A DNA stretch of 64,000 nt from Ascaphus truei (taxonomy: Eukaryota > Chordata > Amphibia > Anura > Ascaphidae): NCBI GenBank assembly GCA_036426205.1, contig CM071568.1, positions 215,369,245 through 215,433,244 of the forward strand. Reading direction: 5' to 3'. This document shows positions 34,282 through 45,399 of the stretch, in pieces. Each line of letters starts with the position of its first letter. Positions within the stretch are counted from its first letter, which is position 1. The notes beneath the pieces were generated by a model that ran no database searches, was not told where the DNA came from, and worked only from the letters and a program-made list of their open reading frames with translations. The translations under genes and the position numbers were made by a program.

Positions 34282-34308
34282 ATTTCCCCTCAAAGGCTTC
34301 CTCAGGAC
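34282..34308 (-). ncRNA. Decayed hammerhead-like motif of the PLE
   Basis: On the minus strand: CTGAGGA core (intact CUGANGA), A, GCC, loop TTTGA, GGG, GAAA, then TAGAGA in place of the usual ACGCGTA. Stem II keeps two pairs and stem I no longer closes. It lies upstream of the PLE coding region, where a terminal hammerhead is expected. Confidence 0.4.
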
Positions 34309-34324
34309 TCTACACGTATTACAC

Positions 34325-35099
34325 TATTTTGTGTTTTTATGTAATGTATATTTTAGTGGTAACATGTACCCTGAACATGCCCTGCATATTTGACTGATTT
34401 TCTTGTACGTGCATATATCACCCTTATTTATAGATGTAATGTAATCACGTTTTTACACTATGGATCGTGTGCTGTCTTCTTTTCATAAACATTCCTTTGA
34501 TGACAAGCCATCAAATTTGACGAGCAACAGATTCATTTATTCTTGAGGTTTACTTCTGCTACCTTGTTACTAAATTATTATTGACTTTATTATAGGTGCT
34601 CATTTATAGAGGCAGTAACCAAACAATCTCTTGATTTATGATTGAATATCACTTGGTATATATTTTTATTTATTCACATTTATATATAATTGGCGTACAG
34701 TTTATTTCTTTTTATATCAGCTACCTTTTCGAAACTGAAAAGAATGCTTGAGTGTATTACAAACATAATGCAGTCAAGTCACTTGATGTCTAGCTATTTG
34801 CAGACAGTGGGTTCTATGTAGATAGTAGTGTTTATAAAGATAGAAAAACAATCATGTTGAAAATGGACAAGTGCAAACAGCATGAATGACTGATAATAGA
34901 CTTGTTAGGAAATGTTTCACTGAGCCTTTCTGAGCAAAAAAATGAGCCAGCATAAAACACTAAAAATCTCAATTTTGCCTCCAGTCTATTTTTGTCACTG
35001 CTGCTCTGTGGTGTAATAACTGACTATAGACACATTTAGATTTTATTAGTGTACAAGTCTGTCAGCAAACTTTTTTTACAGACTTCAGCTATGCATTTA

Positions 35100-35100
<1 letters not shown>
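34325..35100. other. No gene recognised
   Basis: AT-rich, unique-looking. Confidence 0.5.

Positions 35101-35142
<42 letters not shown>
35101..35142. repeat. (TA)n microsatellite at PLE end
   Basis: 42 bases of TA directly before 'aaacaaaaagggacagcgct'. A TA tract beside the PLE 'cagcgct' end also occurs at about 15175. Confidence 0.97.
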
Positions 35143-35145
<3 letters not shown>

Positions 35146-35830
35146 AAAAAGGGACAGCGCTGGCTCCATAGTGTAAAAAGTACAAGGTTTTAATATCGCA
35201 AGCTAAAATCAGGTCACTTACAACAGATCAACAGAATATGCGCATTGGATGTAAACATCAGACTGCCCGTTATGCCTCCGCCGGTATGGGTCTCTCAATC
35301 TCATGGCTGAAGTCGTCTAATTTCCTTCCGCTCTACAGCCGGGTACCTCCAATAGTGTGCGTCCACACAGCGGTCCCCCGGCAAAGCGGTTACACTACAC
35401 AAGTCCCACAGCTCCCCTCCGTGATGTCAAGACACAATATGACAGGCTCCTGGCACAACCGATAGCGTTTCTCCTTACACATTTCGTCGCTTAGGTCAAT
35501 GGCGACTTCTTCAGAGGTTAAGGCATGAGGAAATATTCATGCCTTATATAGCACATGTTTATTGAATATTTGTTCATGATAGCACCACCCAAATTGAGCG
35601 GAAAATAGTGACTAGTATATCGCTAAAAAGGGGGTGCGGGGAAAGGAAAGACATGACATAAACACAGATAACAAAGTACAATGGATCACATAGTGTGTAT
35701 AAAACAACTGGCACATAATCAATGGACTGAGACAAGGGGAAACAGAGAACCAATAATAATGATAATAATACAAATCATGAATAATACCAATGAACAATAT
35801 AAATTAAACAATAAAATGAAAAATATTCAT
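35143..35830 (-). mobile_element. PLE terminal (pLTR-type) fragment
   Basis: Starts 'aaacaaaaagggacagcgct' and contains the best-preserved hammerhead (35473-35517). It continues with 'aaggcatgaggaaatattca' to an AAT-rich end near 35820. No coding region is attached, so it is a terminal-only fragment. Confidence 0.6.
35473..35517 (-). ncRNA. Hammerhead-ribozyme-like motif, best preserved
   Basis: Minus strand: stem I CCT, core CTGAAGA (35508-35514, fits CUGANGA), one A, stem II GTCGC over GCGAC (five perfect pairs; 35502-35506 with 35486-35490), GAAA (35482-35485), TGTGTA, then AGG closing on CCT. Stem III is minimal, as reported for PLE hammerheads that work as dimers. Stem I is only three pairs and one unpaired A precedes stem II, so activity in this form is uncertain. 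Confidence 0.6.
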
Positions 35831-36099
35831 ATTTGCTAACTGTTTTTTCAAGTCCATGCAATTAGCAGTTAACTGACACACTAGCTGTTTGCCTAGCTAG
35901 GACTCCTGATTGCTGGTGTGCATGCATAATGTATGCTCTCTCTAGCATAGATAGTTTGTGACTGTCACATATCCTCCCCCCCCCTCCCCACCACCCAGCT
36001 GAGACATGCTACCTTGTACACCCATCAGAGTACCCATCTTCAGGCTTCGTCCTTAATCTAAATTAGACTAAATTTTTAAAGCTTCCAGCGACTGAGCTC
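35831..36099. other. AT-rich spacer with poly-C
   Basis: No gene; a C-rich patch near 35976-35996. Confidence 0.4.
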
Positions 36100-36950
36100 C
36101 AGATTAGATCCAACACTAAACCACCCTAACTCCTGTTACTAGTTTTAAATACCTGGGCATATGGTTTGACTCCCACTTAACATTCGGGATGCACATTGAT
36201 ACCCTGACAACCAAGACCTATGCCAAACTAGGTGTACTTTACATGAACAAATCCTCCCTAAGTCTCCTGGTCAGAAAATGTATCGCACAGCATATGCTAA
36301 TGCCAATTATTGACTATGGAGACATAGTATATGACTCAGCACCTCAAACCCACCTTAGCAAACTTGACACCCTCTACAATTCAATTTGTCATTTTGTTCT
36401 CCAATGCAACTATAACACACATCACTGCGAAATGCTCAAAGAACTAGATTGGTCATCACTCGAGTCTAGGCGCAAAGTTCACCTTTCCTGTCTTGCTTTC
36501 AAATTCTTTATGGGCAAGCTACCAGCTACCTGAACAAGCTCCTCACCCCTTCCACATGCAGCACCTATCACCTGAGATCAGACTCCAAAAGATTGTACAT
36601 GGTCCCAAGGCTCAACAAAGTATCCAGCCGCTCCTCCTCTTACCATGCACCCCAAAACTGGAACAACCTACCAGAGACTCTTACATCCACCACCAGTTTA
36701 AGTTCTTTCAAATCTAAGGCTGTCACACATTTTAATCTGGTCTGTAACTGTTTCATACGCCCATAATATATATTATCTTTAACTGTGCATGCAATGTCTT
36801 GTATATAATGTATACCCTGCTCATTTATGTAACTGTATTTGTAAACATGTATTATTTGTCTTAACTCTGTGCCCAGGACATACTTGAAAACAAGAGGTAA
36901 CTCTCAATGTATTACTTCCTGGTAAAATATTTTATAAATAAACAAATAAA
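36100..36950 (+). pseudogene. LINE reverse-transcriptase C-terminus and 3' tail (L2/CR1/Rex-type)
   Basis: Translation from about 36125 gives FKYLGIWFDSHLTFGMHID, then, in the 36189-36533 frame, LGVLYMNKSSLSLLVRKC, MPIIDYGDIVYDSA and LDTLYNSICHFVLQCN, followed by ...HLSCLAFKFFMGKLPAT. This is the thumb/C-terminal domain of L2/CR1/Rex-like LINE RTs. The frame then breaks, with later residues (ending in PQNWNNLPET) readable in other frames. The 3' end 'ggaggtaactctcaatgtat' variant, 'cctggtaaaatattttataa' and AAATAAATAA closes the element. 5'-truncated, as is typical of LINEs. Confidence 0.8.
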
Positions 36951-36999
36951 TAATCTGAGCTCTTTAAGGCAATCCTCTTCACGAGATGCAAAGACCCAT

Positions 37000-39701
37000 A
37001 GTCACTATTAAACATTGACGTGTGCTGGTTTTGGGCGACAGTTCTCCAAACACATCAATGTTCTTGTCGGAGAGTTCAGACTTCAATTTCTTCTCTTCTT
37101 TTTCTTCTTTGACTACCAGTCAAGTAAGTCCTTGAACTCTGCTTTATTTTTTTTTTGTGTCATTCACACTGTTGCACTGTTTCCTAGGCTTCTGGCTAAA
37201 CCAATGGATCTGATTCTCTTCACTTTTATGTCACGACAAAGAGTGGTGAGATTTGGAACAGTTCAGGGCTAGTGTTGAACTTCGTCGCTTTACCCTAACA
37301 TGCTTAGCTTCCTCAACCATGCGAACGACTTCTCGTTCAAGTTCACTTTCCATTTCACCAACTCTTCTTTTACTCGCTTGACATGAGTTCTTCTATGCAA
37401 GGTGCAATGTCCTCTTCCCTGTCACTTGCGTGACCATCTGCGTCTGGCTTGGGCCTTCCTTCCTCGATGCATACATTTATTCAGACGGAATCACACATTA
37501 TTTTGTTCTATGGTCAAGCAGGTTTCCTGGAGCTAAGTAGATTTCTTTTCTACACGGAATCACACATTACTTTAAATATTCAAACTTCTTCCTTTGTAGT
37601 TGCATCCTCCAGACTGACTGAAGAACGGACGCTGCTTTATTCCAGTGATTAAACTGACAAATTTTCATCCATTGTAGGCAGCCTGTATGACTATGGTTAC
37701 GGAGTGCTGGCACAGATAATATTCTCTCTCCATTTTTCCTTGGATAAGTAGTATAGTATATGGAGTATTTCTGAAATATTAGAATGCTTCCCTTCTTTTG
37801 CAGCAAGTTTAGTTCATCCCCAAGAGAATTCTGTTTCGTGAGCACATCCTGCAGTTCTCGTTTCCGAGCCTCCACCTTTTCCACCTCCACCTTTTCCTTG
37901 TGCTGGGTCTGAGTTTGCATCAATACACCCTTCATTATATTTTTGAACTCTGCAGATTTCTTCCCATGGTCGCAGCTGCTTTCCTTTTCCAGGCTTCTTT
38001 CTCATGGGTATACTGACTGTTGAGACAGAGCAGCGTCTCTGCTTTTCTAGCTCTTGCTCCAGTTACGGAACCTTCTCCTGCTCCCTCCCTTTCATAGCGA
38101 GTCACCTGGCATCTAAGTTCCTCCTCCAGCATGGATCTGGTCATGCACAGCATGGCCTTCAGCTCCTCATACTGTTCTGCGGAGACGCACTGGATACTCA
38201 CACGCTCCTGCACACCTGTAATTTTTTAGCAGCCTGGATACTTTCTTCCTGCAGAACTTGCTGCTTCTCCTCAGCATCCGCTTCTTTCTCATTGGCTTTG
38301 TGCAGATGTTTATGCAGCTCTGTTAGCTGGCTCTGCAGTGTGTGCTCTTCTTGTAAACGTTGCTCCAGGGAGACATGTTCTTTTTTCAGCACACTCTCTG
38401 TGCTCTCTATTGCTTCCTGCACCCTTGCTTTTTCCTGATCCAATTATTTATTCACTTTTTCCAATTCATGAAGCTTCTCATTTCTTTCACTGACCTGGTA
38501 AGTCAAATTTGACAATTACTCTCTCAGGCTTGTATACTCTCTTTTTACAGTCTCTAAATGAATCAAGATCTTTTCATCTGCATCCCTCAATTTACAGACC
38601 TCTGTGCTGAGAGCAGACCTCATGGCATGAGAGATCAAACTCTGTGCTGAGATTGTGAACATTTTTCTGAGAGATCTCATAGTACTGCTTCCATTCAGCC
38701 CTGGCTTCTTGCACTTTATCTAGTCGCTCATGGAGAAGGCAACAATCCAGCCTCATACGTTACAGTGCATTTTCAGCGTGGCTCAAGGAATCATCATTCC
38801 TAGGTTCCTGTTCCACTTCCCTGGTACTGGGTGTTGAGGGATTCAGAACTGAATAGATGCACCATCTGAGTACTGGACTTCAGAATTGCACCCTCTGCTA
38901 CCAAGAAGCCTCTGGAGATTCCGACTTTCCCCTGATGAATATGCAGTCAATCTGGGCTCCAGCACATCTCGGCTCATTTCTAACATATACCTTTCCTGAC
39001 ATCCCAGGATTAACTTTAACATTTTCTGCAACTTCCTCTGTAAATTGAGAATTTATTTTTCTCTCTCTTCCTCCTTACCTTGGAAGATCCTGATGCATCA
39101 GTGGTACTGAGCACACACTCATTGTTAAAAAATTCTGCATCTTTCTTGCTTCCACAGCACATTGCTTACTGCTGCAGGTACTTAGCTCGCTAGAATAAAT
39201 ATTCCTCTTGCTGCTGATACTGCTCTTTTCCCAGGGCCACATAGGAATAATCCTCATCGTCATTGTCATCATATGGCCTGAAGGCACACTGTTCAATGTG
39301 ACTAGACTCGTTACACCATAAACACATCTGGTACTTCTCCATTTCAGGGGCCACATAGATGCACTCATTCCTGAAGGGACACTGTCTCATGTTGCCGGGC
39401 TCATTACACAATAAACACATTATATCCCCCATTCTCGCACTTACAGGTGTATTCTTCACACCGACCTCAAGAGATGCTACTGCATCAATACTGTTCTGTA
39501 TATGCTACAATCATAGTTTGTAGTCATACAGGTGTGGCAGACTTTACTTGCAGAGTTTGTTCTTCTTGTAGGTGTCTCTGTAGCAGTCTTACTCCTGCTG
39601 AGCAGTCATTTTAAACCCCCATGTGTTTTGCTTTTTTTTTTTTTCAAACCCACAGACCTTTAGGTGCTATGCCTTTTAAAGTGCCCAAATTCTCCACCAA
39701 T
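37000..39701 (-). pseudogene. Internal region of LTR element encoding a broken coiled-coil protein
   Basis: Starts after an LTR end and a possible primer site (39684-39701). Minus-strand pieces include 39190-39459 (two Cys-x2-Cys repeats, MCLLCNEPGNMRQCPF and MCLWCNESSHIEQCAF, then an acidic stretch) and 38198-38443 (a heptad-rich helix, e.g. LKKEHVSLEQRLQEEHTLQ). They continue with 37935-38213 (QYEELKAMLCMTRSMLEEEL), 37814-38005, and 37567-37935, which ends with an IQ-like AASVLQSVWRMQLQRKKF. All lie in one order on one strand over about 2 kb without introns and with several frameshifts. I do not recognise gag, protease, RT or integrase. It could be an unusual Gag, or a host coiled-coil transcript captured by a retroelement. 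Its left end near 37.0 kb is not defined. Confidence 0.5.
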
Positions 39702-40050
39702 TGTGACAACTCAGGTCTTTTCTCTCACATTAAGGCTTGAAACATAGGGTTCACTTATCAGGTTTATTAACAAAAGGGCACAAAACAGAACAGGAACAAA
39801 AAGTAAATTCCTAGCTTCTTCTGGAGCACTAACGAACATACTTGTCAGTTCCTTAATTACAGATTGGAGAGCTAAGCTTATTACCAATACTTAGCCCTTT
39901 TACCTCTGTAAGTGACAACACCCAAACTCTCTCTCTGTGACCCTCTCCGGCTGTGGGCTTGGTCCAAACAACAGGCCCTGCATCCAGCAGGCCTGGGAAC
40001 TGTTTCAACCTGAGTCCTTACTGGTTGGGGCACGGCTCAGTTTTTCTACA
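39702..40050 (-). mobile_element. LTR upstream of the coiled-coil region
   Basis: On the minus strand the 349-bp segment starts TGTAGAAAAACTGAGCCG and ends GAGTTGTCACA. It carries AATAAA near its end, and is followed by a possible primer site TTGGTGGAGAATTTGGGC whose first bases suit tRNA-Ala. TG...CA ends, the polyadenylation signal and the primer site together support an LTR. I found no matching 3' LTR near 37 kb. Confidence 0.62.
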
Positions 40051-40795
40051 AAAATGCTACAAATTTTCTAAGTACTGCTTTATTACTCTAATGTAATTTA
40101 TCACTGCAACTTTGAAGTATTTTAAAGTATGAGCTCCTTACTTGTATCAAACAGAGTGTAGTTCTACATTGAATATTCTGTTATTTGTTGTATTGCTGAT
40201 TAAGTTTGTACACTTTTATTGGTGTTCTAGTTTTGCTTCTGAAAAATTGGGGTTTTAACCAATTTGATTGGTTTTAGTTTTCTGAACTTTTTGGCAAAAA
40301 ACTCAATGTACTTGTAAGCAAGAATGTTTTTCAAAATTTGGGCAAACTGTTTCAAAATTTGGACTATTACGCATGTCCATACGTTTTTCATTTGCAAACC
40401 CAAAAGTTAACTAAGTGTGTTAAAGAAAAAAGGGGCAATCCTTTGTCGGGATTTGGCTCTTATTTGGCTTTTGGCTTTTGTTTCACTCGACGTTCAACTC
40501 GGACATCCGAACAAGCTTTAAAGTCCACAAAGTTTGAATTTCGAACCTGCAAATCTGCCTATCCTTACTACTGATATGTTTTCATGCTTGAATGTCATTT
40601 TGTTTGGAAATTTTAAATAATAAAGAAAGCCTTAAAAATGTTAGAGAAGTTGTGTTATTACTTACGTCATGTTACCAGTGCTTTCCTTTTCTAGCATCTG
40701 AAGTACATGGGTGTAAATAGGACTACAAATTCGGATTGTGATGCAACAGACTTTAACATGTTTGCTTCCAACCCTGGACAAACTGGATAAATGGC
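40051..40795. other. No gene recognised
   Basis: AT-rich. The open frame at 40338-40574 has no motif I recognise. Confidence 0.5.
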
Positions 40796-40935
40796 CATAT
40801 TTTTACTAAGTAGTCTTCTGCAGTACTGTAGTCTTCTGCATATTTACTAAGTAGTCTTCTGCAGTAGTCTTCTGCATATTTACTAAGTAGTCTTCTGCAG
40901 TAGTCTTCTGCATATTTACTAAGTAGTCTTCTGCA
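40796..40935 (+). repeat. 36-37 bp minisatellite (AGTAGTCTTCTGCA)
   Basis: Four units of 'atatttactaagtagtcttc' plus 'tgcagtagtcttctgc', the first unit variant, the last cut short. Confidence 0.92.
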
Positions 40936-40983
40936 CCGCCCGTTTAAAGGAGCAATCGAAGCCTTCCAATTTTTTTGCAAATC

Positions 40984-41097
40984 TTTACATTTGTTAAACA
41001 GGATTAAAGCAGGGTTTTTCAGAGCTGAACCCTTTTATTCTTTACATTTGTTAAACAGGATTAAAGCAGGGTTTTTCAGAGCTGAACCCTTTTATTC
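40984..41097 (+). repeat. Perfect 57-bp tandem duplication
   Basis: 40984-41040 and 41041-41097 are identical base for base. The unit ends in 'agagctgaacccttttattc', so the duplication falls at the start of a repeat related to the palindrome at 24.3 kb. Complete identity implies a recent event or an assembly artefact. Confidence 0.95.
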
Positions 41098-41470
41098 TCA
41101 GCTCCGGGGACCCCCTTATTCCGGAGTAACTTACCTCTGTAGGGGATACCAGTAATCGCTCCGGCTGAGCAGGCAGGGCTTTAAAGTTTAATGCTCCCAC
41201 ATCACATGGGCCAATTGAAAGCTGCACCAATGACGTCACGGCTTCCTTTTGACCCGCAGGATGCGAAGTCTTTGAACAGCAGACATATTGTGAAGCCTGG
41301 TAACCGAAGAGAGCTGCTACTTGCACCTAATTTGTAGGTAAGTATTTCCGGAAGCAGGGGGTCTCTGGAGCTGAAATTAGCGGTGTTCAGTTCCAGAGAC
41401 CCCCGGCTTCAATCCTGTATCAAAAGAAAAATTCTCAAAAACATTTGCAGGCTTGAATTGCCTCTTTAAG
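41098..41470 (+). repeat. Dispersed repeat with hairpin (41357-41404)
   Basis: The phrases 'ctccggggacccccttattc' and 'ttccggaagcagggggtctc' recur in the arms at 24.24-24.43 kb. The hairpin at 41357-41375/41386-41404 (19-base arms, one mismatch) resembles 13309-13346. 'cccggcttcaatcc' follows, as at 13.36 kb. No coding frame. Confidence 0.6.
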
Positions 41471-42281
41471 TCAATGAAATGTAAGGTGTCTACCACAGCC
41501 TAGAGGTGCCTTATGTTGGAAGACTGTTTATTTAATAAATATGGCTCTAAATGGGAAGTGGACAAAGTTAATGCTTCCGGCGCTTATACCAGTTACAAAG
41601 TGAAAACATTGCCATTTAACAATACTAAAAGCTAATGCTAAATATCATCAGAATGTAAAAAGCAGATATGAAATAAAATGTAAGATTTAACATGTTCTTC
41701 TGTAATTCTTGTGTAATCGATAATCAAAATGATGTCACGTATGCTGAACTGATGTTTAATAAATCTGCCTGTCCTTTCAAAAAATAGTTTATTGCAATAT
41801 AACTTTTACTGAAAATGCAGATGTTCGATAAAGACCTTTTGGATGACATAGAATGAAAGAACATGATGATTCTTAATAGTTTCCTGAGTGGCCAATGATT
41901 TATGAATGCTCTGTGGGAGATTTGTGTGGAATCCTGACCTTGCATTTGGCAAGAGCCTGTCTGCTAGAGTTTAATCCATAGCTGCATTTGAGCTAACCTG
42001 AACAGTACACTTTGCTCTCTAGCTATCATAGAATATAATTGTCAAGCATGTTTTAGATATATTGTACTCTACTGTCCTCCAATGGTTACTTTCCATAATG
42101 CAATTCTGTTTTTTTTTGTTTGTTTGTTTGTCTTAACAAACTGATATTTTTTCAACATTTTAAGCATGTACATTATTTTAGGAAATGTATTGCTTCAAAA
42201 CTTTATTTGAACACATTTATTTAATCAATCTTGGAATTACATGGTAATATGCTTAAGCGAGGCAGATTGGCATTAGAAATT
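41471..42281. other. No gene recognised
   Basis: AT-rich, with TTTG repeats at 42114-42131. Confidence 0.5.
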
Positions 42282-45200
42282 GATAGAAAGACACCCTGGT
42301 GCATGAAACCTAGGTAATAGTAAAATCTTAAATTATAGTTGTATTATAGATGGTACCGAGGTTCCTAAAATTAAAAAAAAATGTAGTTTGTTCTTTAAAA
42401 GAAATGTAATATAAAATTATACACAATTATACAAGAAACACTACCGACATGTACCAGTATACGCAAGACCTTGTTCAAGCTTGAACAGAAAACCTTATTT
42501 TAAAAAAATATTTTAACACATAATATAACTAAGAGGTTTGAGGGGAAACTTACAGAGACAGCAGGTGAGGGAATAAGTGCTGTAGATGGGTGTGCTTGGC
42601 CACAATGGGTGGTATAAGTGACTGTGGGACAATAGCCATGAGAGCAGGCTATTGGGATGCTTGATTTGTGGGGCAAGTTTTAAGGTTAGTCAGTGTTAAA
42701 TGAAAAGGTTAACACCATTTAAAGGGGAAGAGGTGGCAGGGAGGCGTAGGTGAGATTGGTGTGTATGTCTGGCTTCAGGCTTAGGGGAGATCCCCAGCAG
42801 CAGGAAGGAGTAGATAGAGGGTGTGAATAGAGGATTTGTGTGGGTGTTTTTTATTGAGGGGTAAAGAAGATGGAGATATATGAATAGAGTTGGAGACATG
42901 GGGCTGGTAGAAAGAAATGTGTATTTTGAAAAGAAGCGAGGTCAGAGCAAATATAAATAGTAGCAGCATCATGGCAGCAGTAGTTTAGTGCTGAGATGTG
43001 TGGTCTGGGATAGAAAATGTCCACCTTTCCAGTGTAGTTCAAATCCAGGATTGAGGGTCCGTAGGTGTTCAGTAGTCCCCTTGTTTCCCTCCTGTTGAAC
43101 TCCCTGTTAAACTCGACCATGCGACTTAAAACTGGGCCACTTTGAATCTTGGGCTGCTTTTCACAGCTAGGGCTGCTCTGGTTGCTCTCCAATGGAGCAA
43201 TAAGAGATGCTGATCTCTCGCATACTTTGCTGATTGGGACTTGTTATACCCATTTCCCTGATTGCAGGGGGATAGACACTTGCAATTCAAACTGGTTTGC
43301 AATTTAACCACATAAATATGTTATTGCAACAATATAGGGTTACTTCATGATGTTGAAATAATATATAATTTCCAGTGACTTTAGTATATGTATAAAGAGT
43401 GTCTGTCCACAAAGATATTAATGATTTAAAAGTTAATTGCTTCAGGCTGCTTCTATTGGGATATGTCTTTAAGTTTACAGGCAGGTGTATGTGTAGTCTT
43501 AACCCTCGGTTCTGCTACATTGGCCAACTGTAACTTTTGGTCCTTGCATACGCGCGGTGCTGCACTGATGCCTGTGAAACTTCCTCCGCAACCTTGCACA
43601 GCAATTCTTTACGTTGTTTTTTAAGTAGACTTGGCCAGGGAGATTTCCATTCACCTCGGCACTCTGATCTCAATTGCTGTATTCCTCACACTTGTCCGGT
43701 ACGGGTTTGATGTTACTCCTCCGGTTCGTAGCTCAACCCGTCGGCTCCCCCGGCTGTGTGTGCTGGTTCAGACACCGATCTCTCCGGTGATGCTGCTCGG
43801 TGTAAGGAACTTCATCCTTGCTGCAGCTTCTGAAACCTCTGATTGCGCACAGCTACACAGGTGAACTACGGGTCCTCTCAAGGTCTCAGGGGTCTCTCCT
43901 CAATCACCCTGCGCATTTCGCCAGTCTCTAGGATTCGTCAGGGGTTCAGATTATTGCTGCACATGGCACCTTTTTATATTGATGAATGATTTAATTGTTA
44001 AAATTTGCATTTTTTTTTTTTACTTTTCCGTGGAAACGTTTCCTTCCGTTTACACAGTTAACATTATTCTTTGGTGTGTGTACTTGTAGACAGTTCTTAG
44101 GAGATAGGTTGTTTCTTCTACTATTATTATAGACAAAGTTTATTTCAGATTTGGAATCCCGACTGCAATAGATTTGTATTAGCAAATTTCACGGTGTATT
44201 AATCCCTATTGTAGACACATGGACACTTTCACATTATGATTTTTAGAAGGGAATTAGGCTGAATTATTAATAAATCTGCAGTATTTAGGAATCAAAGATA
44301 CTGAAAACGACATATGATACAGTTTTTTTCATGTTGCAGTTTTCAAAACACTGCTGAATGTTTACTATGATACATTGTGTGTCAATTATCAAGATACATT
44401 GTTACATTGATCGGTAATTGCATTCCTACTAACATATCTTTATTCTATCTTCAGGAATATTATCCATATTGAATTTCCAATGACTAAAAACATGTTTATT
44501 TATTCATTATTACTACATGTACAGTCTCACCATACAAACACAATTTCCTGTTATTAGGAACTAGTATATTGTAATGCTTCATAATTTTTGTGTTTAAAAA
44601 AATAAAGAAAATGGTCAAATTCTTGATGTCGCAAAACTTGAAAATTTGTTTAGTCACCATATTTAAAATTGTCACTTGGTAACATTTTTCATTTATATGA
44701 TTATATTGGGAGTAGGTTGTAGTCCACTGTTTTGTGGTTTAGAGAGAATGACTTCCAAAATTTGGAATTTTCCTGTATGCTAAATTCTGCCCAATCAAAA
44801 AAACAAATTTAGATTGGATATTTTCCACATACTAAAGTCACTGGAAATTATATATTATTTCAACATCATGAAGTAACCCTATATTGTTGCAATAACATCT
44901 TTATAGGGTAAAATTTCAAACCAGTTTGAATTGCGAGTGTCTATTCCCCTGCAATCAGGGAAGTGGGTATAACAAGTCCCAATCAGCAAAGCATGCTAGA
45001 GATCAACATCTCTTATTGCTCCATTTGACTTTTTAATCTGGGCAATAGAGCGTACTGTAACACACAAAGCAAATCCAACTACAACAAAGACTTTGATCAG
45101 GAACATATTCCTCAAGTGCCAACACATTGCACCAATCAACGAATTTGTGTAAATGTGATTGCTTTATTTGTTGTGTAAATTTTATTATGTGTTAAAAGGA

Positions 45201-45399
45201 TTTTTTTTTAATAAGGTTTTCTGTTCAAGCTTGAACAAGGTCTTGCGTATACTGGTACATGTCGGTAGTGTATAATTGTGTATAATTTTATATTACATTT
45301 TTTTTTTAATTTTAGGAACCTCTGTACCACCTATAATACAACCAGAACTAAAGGTTTTACTATTACCTAGGTTTCATGTGCCAGGGTGTCTTTCTATCC
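42282..45399. mobile_element. 3.1-kb nested inverted repeat (large foldback)
   Basis: Outer arms 42282-42524 and 45184-45399, and inner arms 43188-43392 and 44828-45026, are inverted complements (about 90% by eye). They are in the same relative order on each side, so together they look like one long-armed element whose arms were later interrupted by different DNA: 42525-43187 on the left, 45027-45183 on the right. The outer arms carry a perfect palindrome TGTTCAAGCTTGAACA. The centre (43393-44827) contains a hammerhead-like motif and PLE-like 5' DNA. The element lacks any transposase frame. Sharp ends at 'gatagaaagacaccc' on both sides support a discrete unit. Confidence 0.75.
43906..43945 (-). 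ncRNA. Hammerhead-ribozyme-like motif with intact core
   Basis: Minus strand: stem I ACCC, core CTGACGA (43935-43941, exact CUGANGA), one A, weakened stem II (TCC over GGC, two pairs), GAAA (43916-43919), TGCGCA, then GGGT closing on ACCC with four perfect pairs. All core positions are present. Only stem II is degraded. It sits in the centre of the 42.3-45.4 kb inverted repeat. Confidence 0.55.

Larger units (their letters stand above)
30100..34320 (-). mobile_element. Penelope-like retroelement (PLE), degenerate
   Basis: The antisense element reads, from high to low coordinates: a decayed hammerhead-like motif (34282-34308), a terminal region, N-terminal coding with a KSKFWWEK motif (about 33150), a basic linker, RT, and a GIY-YIG endonuclease ending at 30188. 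This order is the canonical PLE plan. The sequence style is closest, from memory, to the Neptune-type PLEs of frogs and fish. Multiple frameshifts and stops make it inactive. Its 3' boundary is not sharp. Confidence 0.82.

Noticed and set aside
37567..37640. IQ calmodulin-binding motif as proof of a host gene
   Set aside because: One short match in a broken frame is not enough; it is kept only as a descriptive remark.
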